A DNA stretch of 64,000 nucleotides from Peribacillus deserti (GTDB taxonomy: Bacteria; Bacillota; Bacilli; Bacillales; DSM-1321): the NCBI RefSeq assembly GCF_016909175.1, contig NZ_JAFBFI010000003.1, forward strand, positions 219,492 through 283,491, in the 5' to 3' direction. The notes under the pieces were generated by a model, which was not told the DNA's origin, made no database searches, and saw only the letters and a program-made list of their open reading frames with translations. Both the position numbers and the translations under genes were made by a program. This document shows, in pieces, positions 8,418 to 16,123 of this stretch; positions within the stretch are counted from its first letter, which is position 1, and each line of letters begins with the position of its first letter.

Positions 8418-9554
8418 ATGTACGAGTTTGGTACTAGTGTTGACCAGGTAGCCACTATTAAAGTAGTCGGTGTTGGCGGCGGCGGCAATAACGCTGTGAA
8501 CCGTATGATCGAGGATGGAGTGCAAGGTGTAGAGTTTATTGCAGTAAATACTGATGCACAAGATCTTAAATTATCCAAGGCAGAGGTTAAAATACAAATC
8601 GGTACACAACTTACAAGAGGATTAGGTGCAGGAGCAAATCCGGAAATAGGCAAAAAATCAGCAGAAGAAAGTGAAAAGCAGATTAAAGAAGCGTTAAAAG
8701 GGGCAGACATGATTTTCGTCACCGCTGGAATGGGGGGAGGTACCGGAACAGGAGCAGCCCCTGCTATAGCTAGGATTGCACGTGAATTGGGTTCTTTAAC
8801 GATTGGGGTTGTAACCAGGCCGTTTACATTCGAAGGCCGGAAGCGCTCCTTACAAAGTGAAACCGGTATTGCCTCTATGAAGAAAGCGGTAGATACACTG
8901 ATCGTCATTCCAAACGACCGCTTGCTGGATACAGTAAGTAGAAACACACCCATGATTGAAGCATTTCGTGTCGCAGATAACATCCTTCGCCAGGGTGTCC
9001 AGGGTATTTCGGATTTAATAGCGGTACCTGGGTTAATTAATCTGGATTTTGCGGACGTAAAAACTATTATGTCCTATCAAGGATCCGCATTAATGGGCAT
9101 CGGCATCGCTTCCGGTCAAGGGCGTGCTGCTGAAGCTGCAAAACAAGCCATTTCAAGCCCGCTGCTTGATAGTTCCATTGATGGGGCTCAGGGTATCCTC
9201 ATGAACATCACCAGTGGGACCAGTTTAAGCCTCTTTGAAGTTCAAGAGGCAGCCGAAATTGTAGCCGCTTCTTCAGACCAAGAATTAAATCTGATCTTTG
9301 GTTCGGTGATTAATGAAAAATTAAAAGGGGAAATCATGGTTACCGTCATAGCTACCGGCTTTCAGGAGAAAGAGGAGTCGTCCTTTAATCCGTCGTCCCA
9401 TAGGGTTAAGGCAGATTCAAGAATACCGGAACAAGTGCAACAAAGACGCGGATCAACAAAAACCGATCCAGTCAGCGATCATCGTTACAACTTAAAACAG
9501 AAGGCAGAATCTCTTGACGTACCGGCGTTCTATAGAAAGAGAACTACAAAATAA
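8418..9554 (+). CDS. ftsZ: Cell division protein FtsZ, stand-alone copy
   Basis: 378 residues from the ATG at 8418, chosen because aaagaggagg lies 7 nt upstream and the product then starts M-Y-E-F-G-T like other Bacillus FtsZ; an upstream in-frame start at 8349 has no ribosome binding site. The tubulin-like GTPase core is intact: G-V-G-G-G-G-N-N-A, the signature G-G-G-T-G-T-G, and the T7 synergy loop N-L-D-F-A-D. A variable linker follows, then the C-terminal peptide D-V-P-A-F-Y-R-K-R, which differs from the usual D-I-P-T-F-L-R-N-R that binds FtsA/SepF. No ftsA, divIB or other dcw gene is adjacent, so it is probably a second ftsZ copy; whether the genome has another cannot be seen here. Confidence 0.9.
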   Translation: MYEFGTSVDQVATIKVVGVGGGGNNAVNRMIEDGVQGVEFIAVNTDAQDLKLSKAEVKIQIGTQLTRGLGAGANPEIGKKSAEESEKQIKEALKGADMIFVTAGMGGGTGTGAAPAIARIARELGSLTIGVVTRPFTFEGRKRSLQSETGIASMKKAVDTLIVIPNDRLLDTVSRNTPMIEAFRVADNILRQGVQGISDLIAVPGLINLDFADVKTIMSYQGSALMGIGIASGQGRAAEAAKQAISSPLLDSSIDGAQGILMNITSGTSLSLFEVQEAAEIVAASSDQELNLIFGSVINEKLKGEIMVTVIATGFQEKEESSFNPSSHRVKADSRIPEQVQQRRGSTKTDPVSDHRYNLKQKAESLDVPAFYRKRTTK

Positions 9555-10080
9555 TGATATGCATTAGGAACCAGTATATACGCAGTAGGACGGCTTTTTG
9601 CAGCCTTTTCTTGTAGAACGGGCTACATTTCTTCGTCCCTTATTTAAAGTTAAGAACGGCTGCAGGACTGTGATACATTCTGGTTCATCTTAGGGATCTT
9701 CTTTTGTATCTATATATAGTTAAAAAGACCAATTAATTTTGGCGATTTTCTTTTGGACAGCATGTTTGGCAGATTGTAATATAATGATCTAATTCTTGGC
9801 TAATTGTTATTGCTTCGTGGCTATTTAAACCATTTTTTCTGCGGATTGTATTAATTCTTTTCTTAGGGATTCAATATTTAAAGGAATTCAACAGGGGAAC
9901 TAAGATAAGTTGGACTCTTAATTACCATATATATATCACCTCTTACAGATAATTACATACAAACAATATTATTATCAGAGTGTTGCTTCCTTTTATAATT
10001 TAAATCTACCCAAATTTAAATACGAAACCACTTGAACCTAGAGAAAGATAAGTGTCTGCCAAACCAAGAATAATCTGCAA
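9555..10080. other. Long gene-free stretch after ftsZ with nested inverted repeats
   Basis: No coding frame. Between 9568 and 9686 three inverted repeats nest: gaaccag / ctggttc (9568-9574 / 9680-9686), tgcagcc / ggctgca (9599-9605 / 9658-9664) and tgtag / ctaca (9612-9616 / 9623-9627). From about 9742 to 9850 the minus strand carries loosely spaced aat(n)gcc words reminiscent of the array at 6527. Confidence 0.35.
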
Positions 10081-10197
10081 GTTAGGTACCTTCTTCTTGT
10101 TCACCTAACGGTTACATAAGGTGAAGTATGTTGGAGCCAACATGTAACCACATACTTACATAGCTTAGGCAGGGACCTTAATGGTTCCTGCCTTTTT
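10081..10197 (+). ncRNA. Candidate structured RNA ending in a terminator
   Basis: Ordered helices: gttagg / cctaac (10081-10086 / 10104-10109), ggttacat / atgtaacc (10110-10117 / 10142-10149), with atgttg / caacat nested but overlapping, and aagtatg / catactt (10124-10130 / 10151-10157), which competes with the previous helix. It ends with an 11-bp stem aggcagggacc / ggttcctgcct (10167-10193) plus ttttt. This looks like a cis-acting leader or a small RNA about 200 bp before the amino acid transporter. No known riboswitch or T-box core (no AGGGTGG-N-ACCGCG) is recognised. Confidence 0.4.
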
Positions 10198-10403
10198 GAA
10201 TCCAAACGATCTCTTTTTGTATTATTTAGTTAATTTAATAGTATTTTTTAATCGACTCAGTATAGTCGGGCCATCTTTAATATGTTATCTGACGAAAGTT
10301 TTTTTATCCAAACTATTGCATGTAAAAATATTAAACTGATAATATAGATATATTAGAAAATTAAGATAATTTTCCTAAATTAGAAGGTAGAGGGGTCGAT
10401 AAT

Positions 10404-11234
10404 ATGAAAAAGCTTGCCGCTATACTGTCATCATTTATGATGGTCACAATGCTTGCTGCATGTGGTTCGGAAGCTGGTACAGAAGAAAAGGCGAACGGGT
10501 CAGCAACTGGATCTGGCGGGGATGAGAAGAAGACCATCCGCGTTGTTACCGATGCTGCCTACGCACCATTTGAATACTTGGAAGGAGATAAGATCGTCGG
10601 TTTTGATGTGAACTTTCTGAATGCAGCTGCTAAGGAAGCAGGCTACGATGTTAAATTGGAGCATGTAGGCTGGGATCCTTTGTTCGTAGAGTTAAAAAGC
10701 AAACGGGCTGCTGCAGGCATCTCCGCGATAACGATAGATGAAGAAAGAAAACAGACGTATGATTTTTCCTCCCCCTATTTCCTATCCATCAACAAAATTC
10801 TTGTGCCAGAGGGAAGCGATATTAAATCAGCCGACGACCTGAAAGGAAAAGTCGTCGCGGTACAAAGCGGCACAACGGGTCAGGCAGCTGTTGAAAAGCT
10901 TTTGGGCAAAAACCATAAGGATATCAAAAAATTTGAAAATAACAACCTGGCCATCATGGAGCTCATCAATAAAGGCGCAGATGCTGTAGTGGCGGATAAT
11001 GCGGTTGTTGAAGAATATGCAAAAAATAACCCGAAGCAAAAGCTTAAGGTTGTAGAGGATTCCGATACATTTGATGCGGAATTCTATGGAATTATGTTCC
11101 CGAAGGGCAGTGAATTGAAAGCCGATTTCGACAAGGCGATCGCTGAGATCCTGGATAATGGAACATATGAGAAAATCTATAAGGAAAGGTTCGGGACTTC
11201 ACCGGATATTGAAAAGCTAAAACAAGCTAAGTAA
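10404..11234 (+). CDS. Polar/basic amino acid ABC transporter, substrate-binding lipoprotein
   Basis: 276 residues. A lipoprotein signal peptide ends in the lipobox L-A-A-C (Cys20). The mature part is a type II binding protein of the SBP_bac_3 family: F-x-P-F-E-Y (here Y-A-P-F-E-Y), G-F-D-V-N-F at the first ligand segment, and Y-D-F-S-S-P-Y-F, the D-F-S-x-P-Y motif that contacts the amino acid. The family takes glutamine, arginine, histidine or cystine; the I-T-x-D-E-E-R-K-Q-T-Y-D-F-S pattern is seen in basic amino acid binders such as ArtP-like proteins, but specificity is not certain. First gene of a three-gene operon. Ribosome binding site agaaggtagagggg. Confidence 0.85.
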   Translation: MKKLAAILSSFMMVTMLAACGSEAGTEEKANGSATGSGGDEKKTIRVVTDAAYAPFEYLEGDKIVGFDVNFLNAAAKEAGYDVKLEHVGWDPLFVELKSKRAAAGISAITIDEERKQTYDFSSPYFLSINKILVPEGSDIKSADDLKGKVVAVQSGTTGQAAVEKLLGKNHKDIKKFENNNLAIMELINKGADAVVADNAVVEEYAKNNPKQKLKVVEDSDTFDAEFYGIMFPKGSELKADFDKAIAEILDNGTYEKIYKERFGTSPDIEKLKQAK

Positions 11235-11243
11235 TCTTTAATA

Positions 11244-11273
11244 AATTGCGCAGCACCCAGTGCCTGCGCAATT
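11244..11273 (+). promoter_or_regulatory. Intercistronic hairpin in the transporter operon
   Basis: Perfect 10-bp stem aattgcgcag / ctgcgcaatt with only a short T stretch, between the binding protein and the permease. Such hairpins commonly protect the 3' end of the abundant binding-protein mRNA or reduce readthrough. Confidence 0.65.
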
Positions 11274-11295
11274 TTAACTATACGGAGGAATTTAG

Positions 11296-11952
11296 ATGGA
11301 TTTTCGTTTTGACATAATTATGGAATATGCACCCTATCTGTTGAAAGGGACCCTCATCACCATTGGATTATCGCTTGCGGGCATAGTTATAGGAACCATT
11401 CTGGGTTTATTTATTGGGCTTGGAAAAATGATGAGAAATAAATATCTAGCGTTCCCCTTTACGGTCTATATCACTGTATTTAGAGGGACGCCATTGCTTG
11501 TCCAGGTATTATTGATACATTTTGGCGTAGTCCCGTTCTTTATAGGGGAAACACATGCGGTGGCGGCTACCATTATAGCGCTGTCGCTAAATGCAGCAGC
11601 TTACATTGCTGAAATTTTCAGGGCAGGGATTGCTTCCATCGACAGGGGACAAATGGAGGGGGCAAGATCACTTGGCCTATCCCATGTACAATCAATGAGA
11701 CATATTATATTGCCTCAGGCATTCAAACGAATGATTCCTCCGCTTGGAAATGAATTCATCGTCCTGATCAAGGACTCGTCGCTTGCTTCAGTCATTGCCG
11801 CGCCAGAATTAATGTATTGGGGCCGCGCAATGAGCAGTCAATATTTCCGCACGTGGGAGCCCTATCTGACAGCGGCAGTCATATACCTGATATTGACACT
11901 GCTTTTAAGCATCTTATTACATAGTTTAGAAAGAAGGCTGGCTACGGAATGA
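11296..11952 (+). CDS. Amino acid ABC transporter permease, HisM/GlnP family
   Basis: 218 residues with about five membrane helices. The EAA loop that docks the ATPase is clear: [22 protein letters not shown], near residues 120-142, with the downstream [16 protein letters not shown] typical of His/Glu/Gln permeases. Ribosome binding site acggaggaat. It overlaps the ATPase gene by 4 nt (ATGA), so the two are translationally coupled. One permease gene implies a homodimer. Confidence 0.88.
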   Translation: MDFRFDIIMEYAPYLLKGTLITIGLSLAGIVIGTILGLFIGLGKMMRNKYLAFPFTVYITVFRGTPLLVQVLLIHFGVVPFFIGETHAVAATIIALSLNAAAYIAEIFRAGIASIDRGQMEGARSLGLSHVQSMRHIILPQAFKRMIPPLGNEFIVLIKDSSLASVIAAPELMYWGRAMSSQYFRTWEPYLTAAVIYLILTLLLSILLHSLERRLATE

Positions 11953-12671
11953 TAAAGGTCCAAGCATTAAGAAAATCATTTGGGGCAAACGAGGTGCTAA
12001 AGGATATTAATGTTACGATCAAACCTCAGGAGGTGGTCGTGGTAATCGGTCCTTCAGGATCCGGTAAATCTACTTTCCTCCGCTGCATCAACTTATTGGA
12101 AACCATTACGGCTGGCCATATCCTGATAGAAGGAAAAGATATTACTGATAAACAAACAGATATAAATAAAATAAGGGCTGAAGTAGGAATGGTGTTCCAG
12201 CACTTCAATCTATTTCCTCACAAAACTGTCCTGGAAAATATTGTGCTGGCTCCTTTAAAGGTTAAAAAAGTGGACAAGGATCAGGCCAGGGAAAAGGCAC
12301 TAAGTCTTCTGAAAAAAGTAGGGCTTGAAGAAAAGGCAAATGTCTATCCTGATTCCTTATCAGGCGGGCAGAAACAGCGCGTCGCCATTGCAAGGGCTTT
12401 GGCGATGGAGCCAAAAATCATGCTGTTCGACGAACCGACTTCAGCTCTCGACCCCGAAATGGTCGGAGAAGTGCTGGAAGTCATGAAGCAGCTTGCAAGA
12501 GAGGGCATGACAATGGTTGTGGTTACTCATGAAATGGGATTTGCACGCGAGGTTGGCGACAGGGTCCTTTTCATGGATGGAGGCTATATCGTAGAAGAAA
12601 ACATACCAAAGCATTTGTTTGAGTCACCACAGCAAGAACGTACAAAAGCCTTCCTGAGCAAAGTGCTATAA
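11949..12671 (+). CDS. Amino acid ABC transporter ATP-binding protein, GlnQ/HisP family
   Basis: 240 residues, the usual family length. Walker [10 protein letters not shown] at 34-42, Q-loop [10 protein letters not shown], signature L-S-G-G-Q-K-Q-R, Walker [13 protein letters not shown], and the H-switch T-H-E-M-G-F. It energises the permease upstream; the start overlaps the permease stop. A strong terminator ends the operon. Confidence 0.92.
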   Translation: MIKVQALRKSFGANEVLKDINVTIKPQEVVVVIGPSGSGKSTFLRCINLLETITAGHILIEGKDITDKQTDINKIRAEVGMVFQHFNLFPHKTVLENIVLAPLKVKKVDKDQAREKALSLLKKVGLEEKANVYPDSLSGGQKQRVAIARALAMEPKIMLFDEPTSALDPEMVGEVLEVMKQLAREGMTMVVVTHEMGFAREVGDRVLFMDGGYIVEENIPKHLFESPQQERTKAFLSKVL

Positions 12672-12681
12672 GAACAATGAA

Positions 12682-12717
12682 AGAAGCAGGCTGAACGAAC
12701 AGCCTGCTTCTCTTCTT
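12682..12717 (+). terminator. Terminator of the amino acid transporter operon
   Basis: 11-bp perfect stem agaagcaggct / agcctgcttct followed by cttctt. Confidence 0.8.
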
Positions 12718-12963
12718 GCGCTCATTTAAGCAAGCCCTCCGGTCAAAGGTCTTGATTACTCAATAAAGGCTGTATACCACAAGAGAGACTTTTTAAGGGT
12801 GAGACAGGAATCTGGTTAACATGCCAGGGGAACGTTCAGGGGGACCATACAACAAGAATCTAATTAATTTCCGTAATTTCCAAATTACCGTTCTATTGTA
12901 TCTGATAATATATTATTATTTTTATAGGACACATAATCTATAACAAACTTGGGAGGAACACAT

Positions 12964-13392
12964 ATGAGTAATCCAGCTGGATTTTGGAGACGTTTAGCAG
13001 CAAACCTTTTGGATGGAATAATTATAGGATTGCCCCTTACCATAATTAGTTACCTGGTTACTGGAAATTGGGATGGCGATCCTGCCACAAATGTGATCAA
13101 CATCTTGTATTCCCTGATTATCCCTGTATTATGGTATGGATATACGATTGGCAAAAAAATTATGGGCATACGAATTGCAAAGGTCAATGGCGCTAAAATA
13201 GGGTTTGGAGCCATGTTCATGCGAATCGTTGTTGGCGGCATTGTGTATCTTGTAACCGTGGGAATCGGCTTAATAGTAAGTGCCTTTATGGTCGGCCTTC
13301 GAAAAGACAAAAGAGCCCTGCATGATTTAATTGCCGGGACCTACGTGACATTTGATGCTCCCTCTGAGGATATCAAGAAAGCAGCTGTGTAG
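12964..13392 (+). CDS. RDD family membrane protein
   Basis: 142 residues from the ATG at 12964, which follows tgggaggaacac; an upstream TTG at 12949 lies inside that ribosome binding site. The N-terminus G-F-W-R-R-L-A-A-N-L-L-D-G-I-I-I-G carries the Arg...Asp signature of RDD proteins, followed by two or three more membrane segments and K-D-K-R-A-L-H-D-L-I-A-G-T, another hallmark. RDD proteins are small integral membrane proteins, some implicated in Na+/H+ exchange or glycan transport; the role here is unknown. Confidence 0.82.
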   Translation: MSNPAGFWRRLAANLLDGIIIGLPLTIISYLVTGNWDGDPATNVINILYSLIIPVLWYGYTIGKKIMGIRIAKVNGAKIGFGAMFMRIVVGGIVYLVTVGIGLIVSAFMVGLRKDKRALHDLIAGTYVTFDAPSEDIKKAAV

Positions 13393-13528
13393 GCTGCTAG
13401 AATCCCCAGATGCCCCGATAGTAAATAAAGTAACCTACACAACCACTATAGCATCAGGTAAAGGTGAAAAAGAATCAAAAGATGCTGCGGGAGATAAAAG
13501 TGCGGTTAATACCGTTAAACTACAATAA
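13388..13528 (+). pseudogene. Tail of a lost coding sequence
   Basis: A 46-residue frame running from within the RDD stop region to a taa at 13526-13528, reading ...D-A-P-I-V-N-K-V-T-Y-T-T-T-I-A-S-G-K-G..., like the end of a beta-sandwich or surface repeat protein. It has no start and is followed by a terminator, which suggests that a deletion fused this 3' end behind the RDD gene. Confidence 0.35.
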
Positions 13529-13537
13529 CAAAATCGT

Positions 13538-13574
13538 AAGTGAGACGGCCATTGCGGCTGTCTCGCTTATTTTA
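13538..13574 (+). terminator. Rho-independent terminator
   Basis: aagtgagac / gtctcgctt stem (one G-U) with ggcc/ggct pairs inside, then attttat. Confidence 0.6.
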
Positions 13575-13597
13575 TAGCTTTAATTTCATTTAGATAC

Positions 13598-13615
13598 AGT
13601 ACGGAGAACCGTACT
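13598..13615. repeat. Palindromic repeat, copy 1 of 2
   Basis: agtacgg-agaa-ccgtact. The same palindrome recurs at 15779-15796 with one change (agtatgg). The two copies, in the same orientation, bracket the LysR/PhzF pair. Confidence 0.6.
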
Positions 13616-13835
13616 ATCAGTCAATGAGGTTTCTCTGATTGAGAAAAACATTAATCGTTGAAATAACATTTAAATACCATTCCTTTATATGATATAGCAT
13701 TAAATTTTCATCAATCAAGTACATTCAAGATAGCCTTCTTTTACTTATATTCTTAGGTTAGACTTAGAATGAATCGTATATTGTTTTTGAAAGTAGAGTT
13801 CAAAATTCAATCTAGGAATGAACGGGGTGAGGGTA

Positions 13836-14699
13836 TTGAATATTTTCCAGTACGAAGTTTTTTTAATGGTTGTTGAAAGTGGTAGTTTTACAAAAACAGG
13901 AGAAAAACTTGGATTGTCACAATCAGGGGTTAGTCATAACGTTTCAACACTAGAAACAGAATTAGGGATCGTATTGCTTAGGCGCAATCGAAACGGGATA
14001 TCTTTAACTGATGCAGGGGAGCGAGTTATACCTCATATTCGTCAGATCATTCATCATGCAAAATTGCTTGAACAGGAAGCTGCCCTTATTCAAGGGATTG
14101 AAGTAGGAAGCATTAAAATCGGTACCTTTTCCAGTTTTTCATCAAGAATTCTTCCAGGTCTCATTCGTACCTTTATTAATAAATATCCCGGTATCCAGAT
14201 AGAGCTATATGAAGGAGGCTACGACGATATCAAAGATTGGATTGCTTCAGGAACGATTGGTATTGGTTTTTTAACGCTTCCAACCAGAGAATTTGATACA
14301 ATTCATTTACTCAAAGACAAATTATTTGTTTTAGTACATGAAAATCACCGATTGAACACAATGAAACTAGTACATGTAAAATCAATTCATAATGAATCAT
14401 TTATTATGCCGAAAGCTGGTTGTGATGTTTTAATAAAGAGAATACTTAGAGAAAATAACGTACATCCTAATGTAATTTTTGAAATAAAAGATAATAGTAC
14501 GATCATTTCTATGGTTCAAGAAGGGCTAGGAATTACCATTCTCCCGGAAATGATCTTACCAAAAAACATTCCTAACACGAAAGTGATTCCGCTTGAAACG
14601 GATTTGTATCGTGAAATAGGGATAGCTATAAAATCTATTAAACAAGCATCTCCCTCCAGTAAGAAATTTGTTGAGATCTCAAAAGAATATTTTAAATAG
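13836..14699 (+). CDS. LysR-family transcriptional regulator
   Basis: 287 residues from TTG 13836, which has ggggtgagg 3 nt upstream and gives the usual LysR start (N-I-F-Q-Y-E-V-F-L); ATG 13818 would add six residues. The winged HTH is at about 1-60, with S-G-S-F-T-K-T-G-E-K-L-G-L-S-Q-S-G-V-S the recognition part. The effector domain follows, with V-G-S-I-K-I-G-T-F-S-S at the domain junction and the late G-L-G-I-T-I-L-P-E segment. It faces the PhzF-like gene convergently, so it may or may not control it. Base composition is more AT-rich than flanking genes. Confidence 0.85.
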   Translation: MNIFQYEVFLMVVESGSFTKTGEKLGLSQSGVSHNVSTLETELGIVLLRRNRNGISLTDAGERVIPHIRQIIHHAKLLEQEAALIQGIEVGSIKIGTFSSFSSRILPGLIRTFINKYPGIQIELYEGGYDDIKDWIASGTIGIGFLTLPTREFDTIHLLKDKLFVLVHENHRLNTMKLVHVKSIHNESFIMPKAGCDVLIKRILRENNVHPNVIFEIKDNSTIISMVQEGLGITILPEMILPKNIPNTKVIPLETDLYREIGIAIKSIKQASPSSKKFVEISKEYFK

Positions 14700-14702
14700 G
14701 AA

Positions 14703-14747
14703 CAGCTTGAATAGGAAGTTCCCTAATAAGGCCACCAATTCAAGCTG
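14703..14747. terminator. Possible shared terminator between convergent genes
   Basis: cagcttgaat / attcaagctg, perfect 10 bp with a 25-nt loop, between the LysR and PhzF stops. No T-run, so function is uncertain. Confidence 0.35.
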
Positions 14748-14753
14748 ATAGGT

Positions 14754-15650
14754 TTATATAGTTAAGATACCGCGAATTGTGATGGTTGCTGCTCCTGCTA
14801 CTTTGATAACTGGTTCTGATTTATTTGGTATGACCGTCACGTAAAGCGTTCCAGGTCTTCCTATCGCATCTCCTTGAGCGATTTTAAGATATGTCGTTTC
14901 ACCTTTCGGAATAAAACCTTCTAAATAGAGAAAACCAGCCAATGCCCCATTTGCAGCTCCAGTTACAGGATCCTCAGGTATACCAATCCCAGGTGCGAAA
15001 TCTCTCGTGTATATTTCACATTCTTTCGAAGTGTTAAATGTATAAAGATGTGTCGTGCTAATATTATGTTCTTTATTATGCTTCCTTAAAGCGGCTAAAT
15101 CTGGCATTGCTTCGTCAATGTTCATTTGATCTTTCATTGGAACGAGTAAATGCCAGTTTCCTGTATTAGCTAGTTTGATTGGATAGTTTAGGTCAATGCT
15201 TGCAGCTTCGACGCCAATCAGCTGACTTAGCACTTCAAGATCAATTGTGATATCTTGCGTTTTTGGGCTAACTTGCGTCATTTCCACATCAATTATTTTT
15301 CCATTTTCCTTATGCCATACTACCGGTACTTTACCTATATTCGTTTCTAACACGATACCTTCTTTTTTATCGGCTAGACCAAACTCAGTAGCCAGAAGCC
15401 ATGTTAATCCAACAGTTGCATGGCCACAAAAGTTGATTTCTTCAGCAGGAGTAAAAAATTTCACCTTATAATCTACCTCTTCATTATTTGAAGGTAGTAA
15501 AAAAACAGATTCCGGTAAATTTAGCTCTTTTGCAATACTTTGCATTTCATCTTCAGTTAATTTTTCAGCATCTAACACGACCCCTGCTGTATTTCCTCCA
15601 AATTTTTGCGTTGTGAATGCATCTACATGATATACTCTGATTTCTCTCAT
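14754..15650 (-). CDS. PhzF-family isomerase/epimerase
   Basis: 298 residues, a typical PhzF length. The N-terminus V-Y-H-V-D-A-F-T-T-Q-K-F-G-G-N-T-A-G is the family start; N-L-P-E-S-V-F at 44-50 holds the catalytic Glu (Glu47) and F-C-G-H-A-T-V-G the second active-site block. The C-terminal half repeats the fold, with D-P-V-T-G-A-A-N-G-A-L-A-G-F. Family members isomerise or epimerise small acids (PhzF acts in phenazine synthesis), but most Bacillus copies have unknown substrates and no phenazine genes are present here. Ribosome binding site aaaggagtt. Confidence 0.85.
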   Translation of the reverse strand: MREIRVYHVDAFTTQKFGGNTAGVVLDAEKLTEDEMQSIAKELNLPESVFLLPSNNEEVDYKVKFFTPAEEINFCGHATVGLTWLLATEFGLADKKEGIVLETNIGKVPVVWHKENGKIIDVEMTQVSPKTQDITIDLEVLSQLIGVEAASIDLNYPIKLANTGNWHLLVPMKDQMNIDEAMPDLAALRKHNKEHNISTTHLYTFNTSKECEIYTRDFAPGIGIPEDPVTGAANGALAGFLYLEGFIPKGETTYLKIAQGDAIGRPGTLYVTVIPNKSEPVIKVAGAATITIRGILTI

Positions 15651-15778
15651 CTTTATTAACTCCTTTCAAACAACTGTTGTTACCTCCATACTATGACTTG
15701 ATAATGCATTAGTAAAATGAATCTTTTTCATTTGATAAATTCAAAAAACTAATACATCTGATAACCTCAATTAAATTC

Positions 15779-15796
15779 AGTATGGAGAACCGTACT
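15779..15796. repeat. Palindromic repeat, copy 2 of 2
   Basis: agtatgg-agaa-ccgtact, same orientation as 13598-13615 and followed by a similar ata-agt tail. Separation from copy 1 is about 2.18 kb. Confidence 0.6.
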
Positions 15797-15841
15797 ATAA
15801 GTAACGTCAAAAATTAGAAGGTATCATCCAATGGCAACTGC

Positions 15842-15893
15842 AAACCAACGCCTTTAATTTTCTAATAAGCTGAGTTAAGGCATTGGTTTTTGT
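15842..15893 (+). terminator. Terminator-like hairpin with no plus-strand gene before it
   Basis: aaaccaa-c-gcctttaa / ttaaggc-a-ttggttt followed by ttgtg. No plus-strand gene precedes it since PhzF is on the other strand. It may end a small transcript that starts near the palindrome at 15779. Confidence 0.4.
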
Positions 15894-16030
15894 GTATTTA
15901 TTGCGCCATGTGACGGACTTCTCACTTTTTTAATAGTTTTAAATAGTTTATAATTATCAGAACAGTAGATATTTTATTCTATTAATATTTATAATAGACT
16001 TTGAAATGGTTTTAATTTGAGACAGCAAAG

Positions 16031-16095
16031 GTGTGTTCCTAGGCGGCGCCTTGCTTATGGTACAACACCGAAGCAGGAGCTCCTGCTCTTTTTTT
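16031..16095 (+). promoter_or_regulatory. Terminator-like leader of mqo
   Basis: ggtgt / acacc (16031 / about 16065-16069) encloses a ggcggcgcc-containing loop, followed by the perfect palindrome agcaggagctcctgct (16072-16087) and ctttttttg. It sits 30-95 nt before the mqo start, where a terminator would silence the gene unless bypassed, so an attenuator or riboswitch-like control is plausible. No known class is recognised. Confidence 0.45.
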
Positions 16096-16123
16096 GCAAT
16101 TTTAGGAGATAAGGAAGGGTATA

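Noticed and set aside
10081..10197. T-box riboswitch
   Set aside because: No AGGGTGG-N-ACCGCG core and no specifier-loop pattern; kept only as an unclassified structured RNA.
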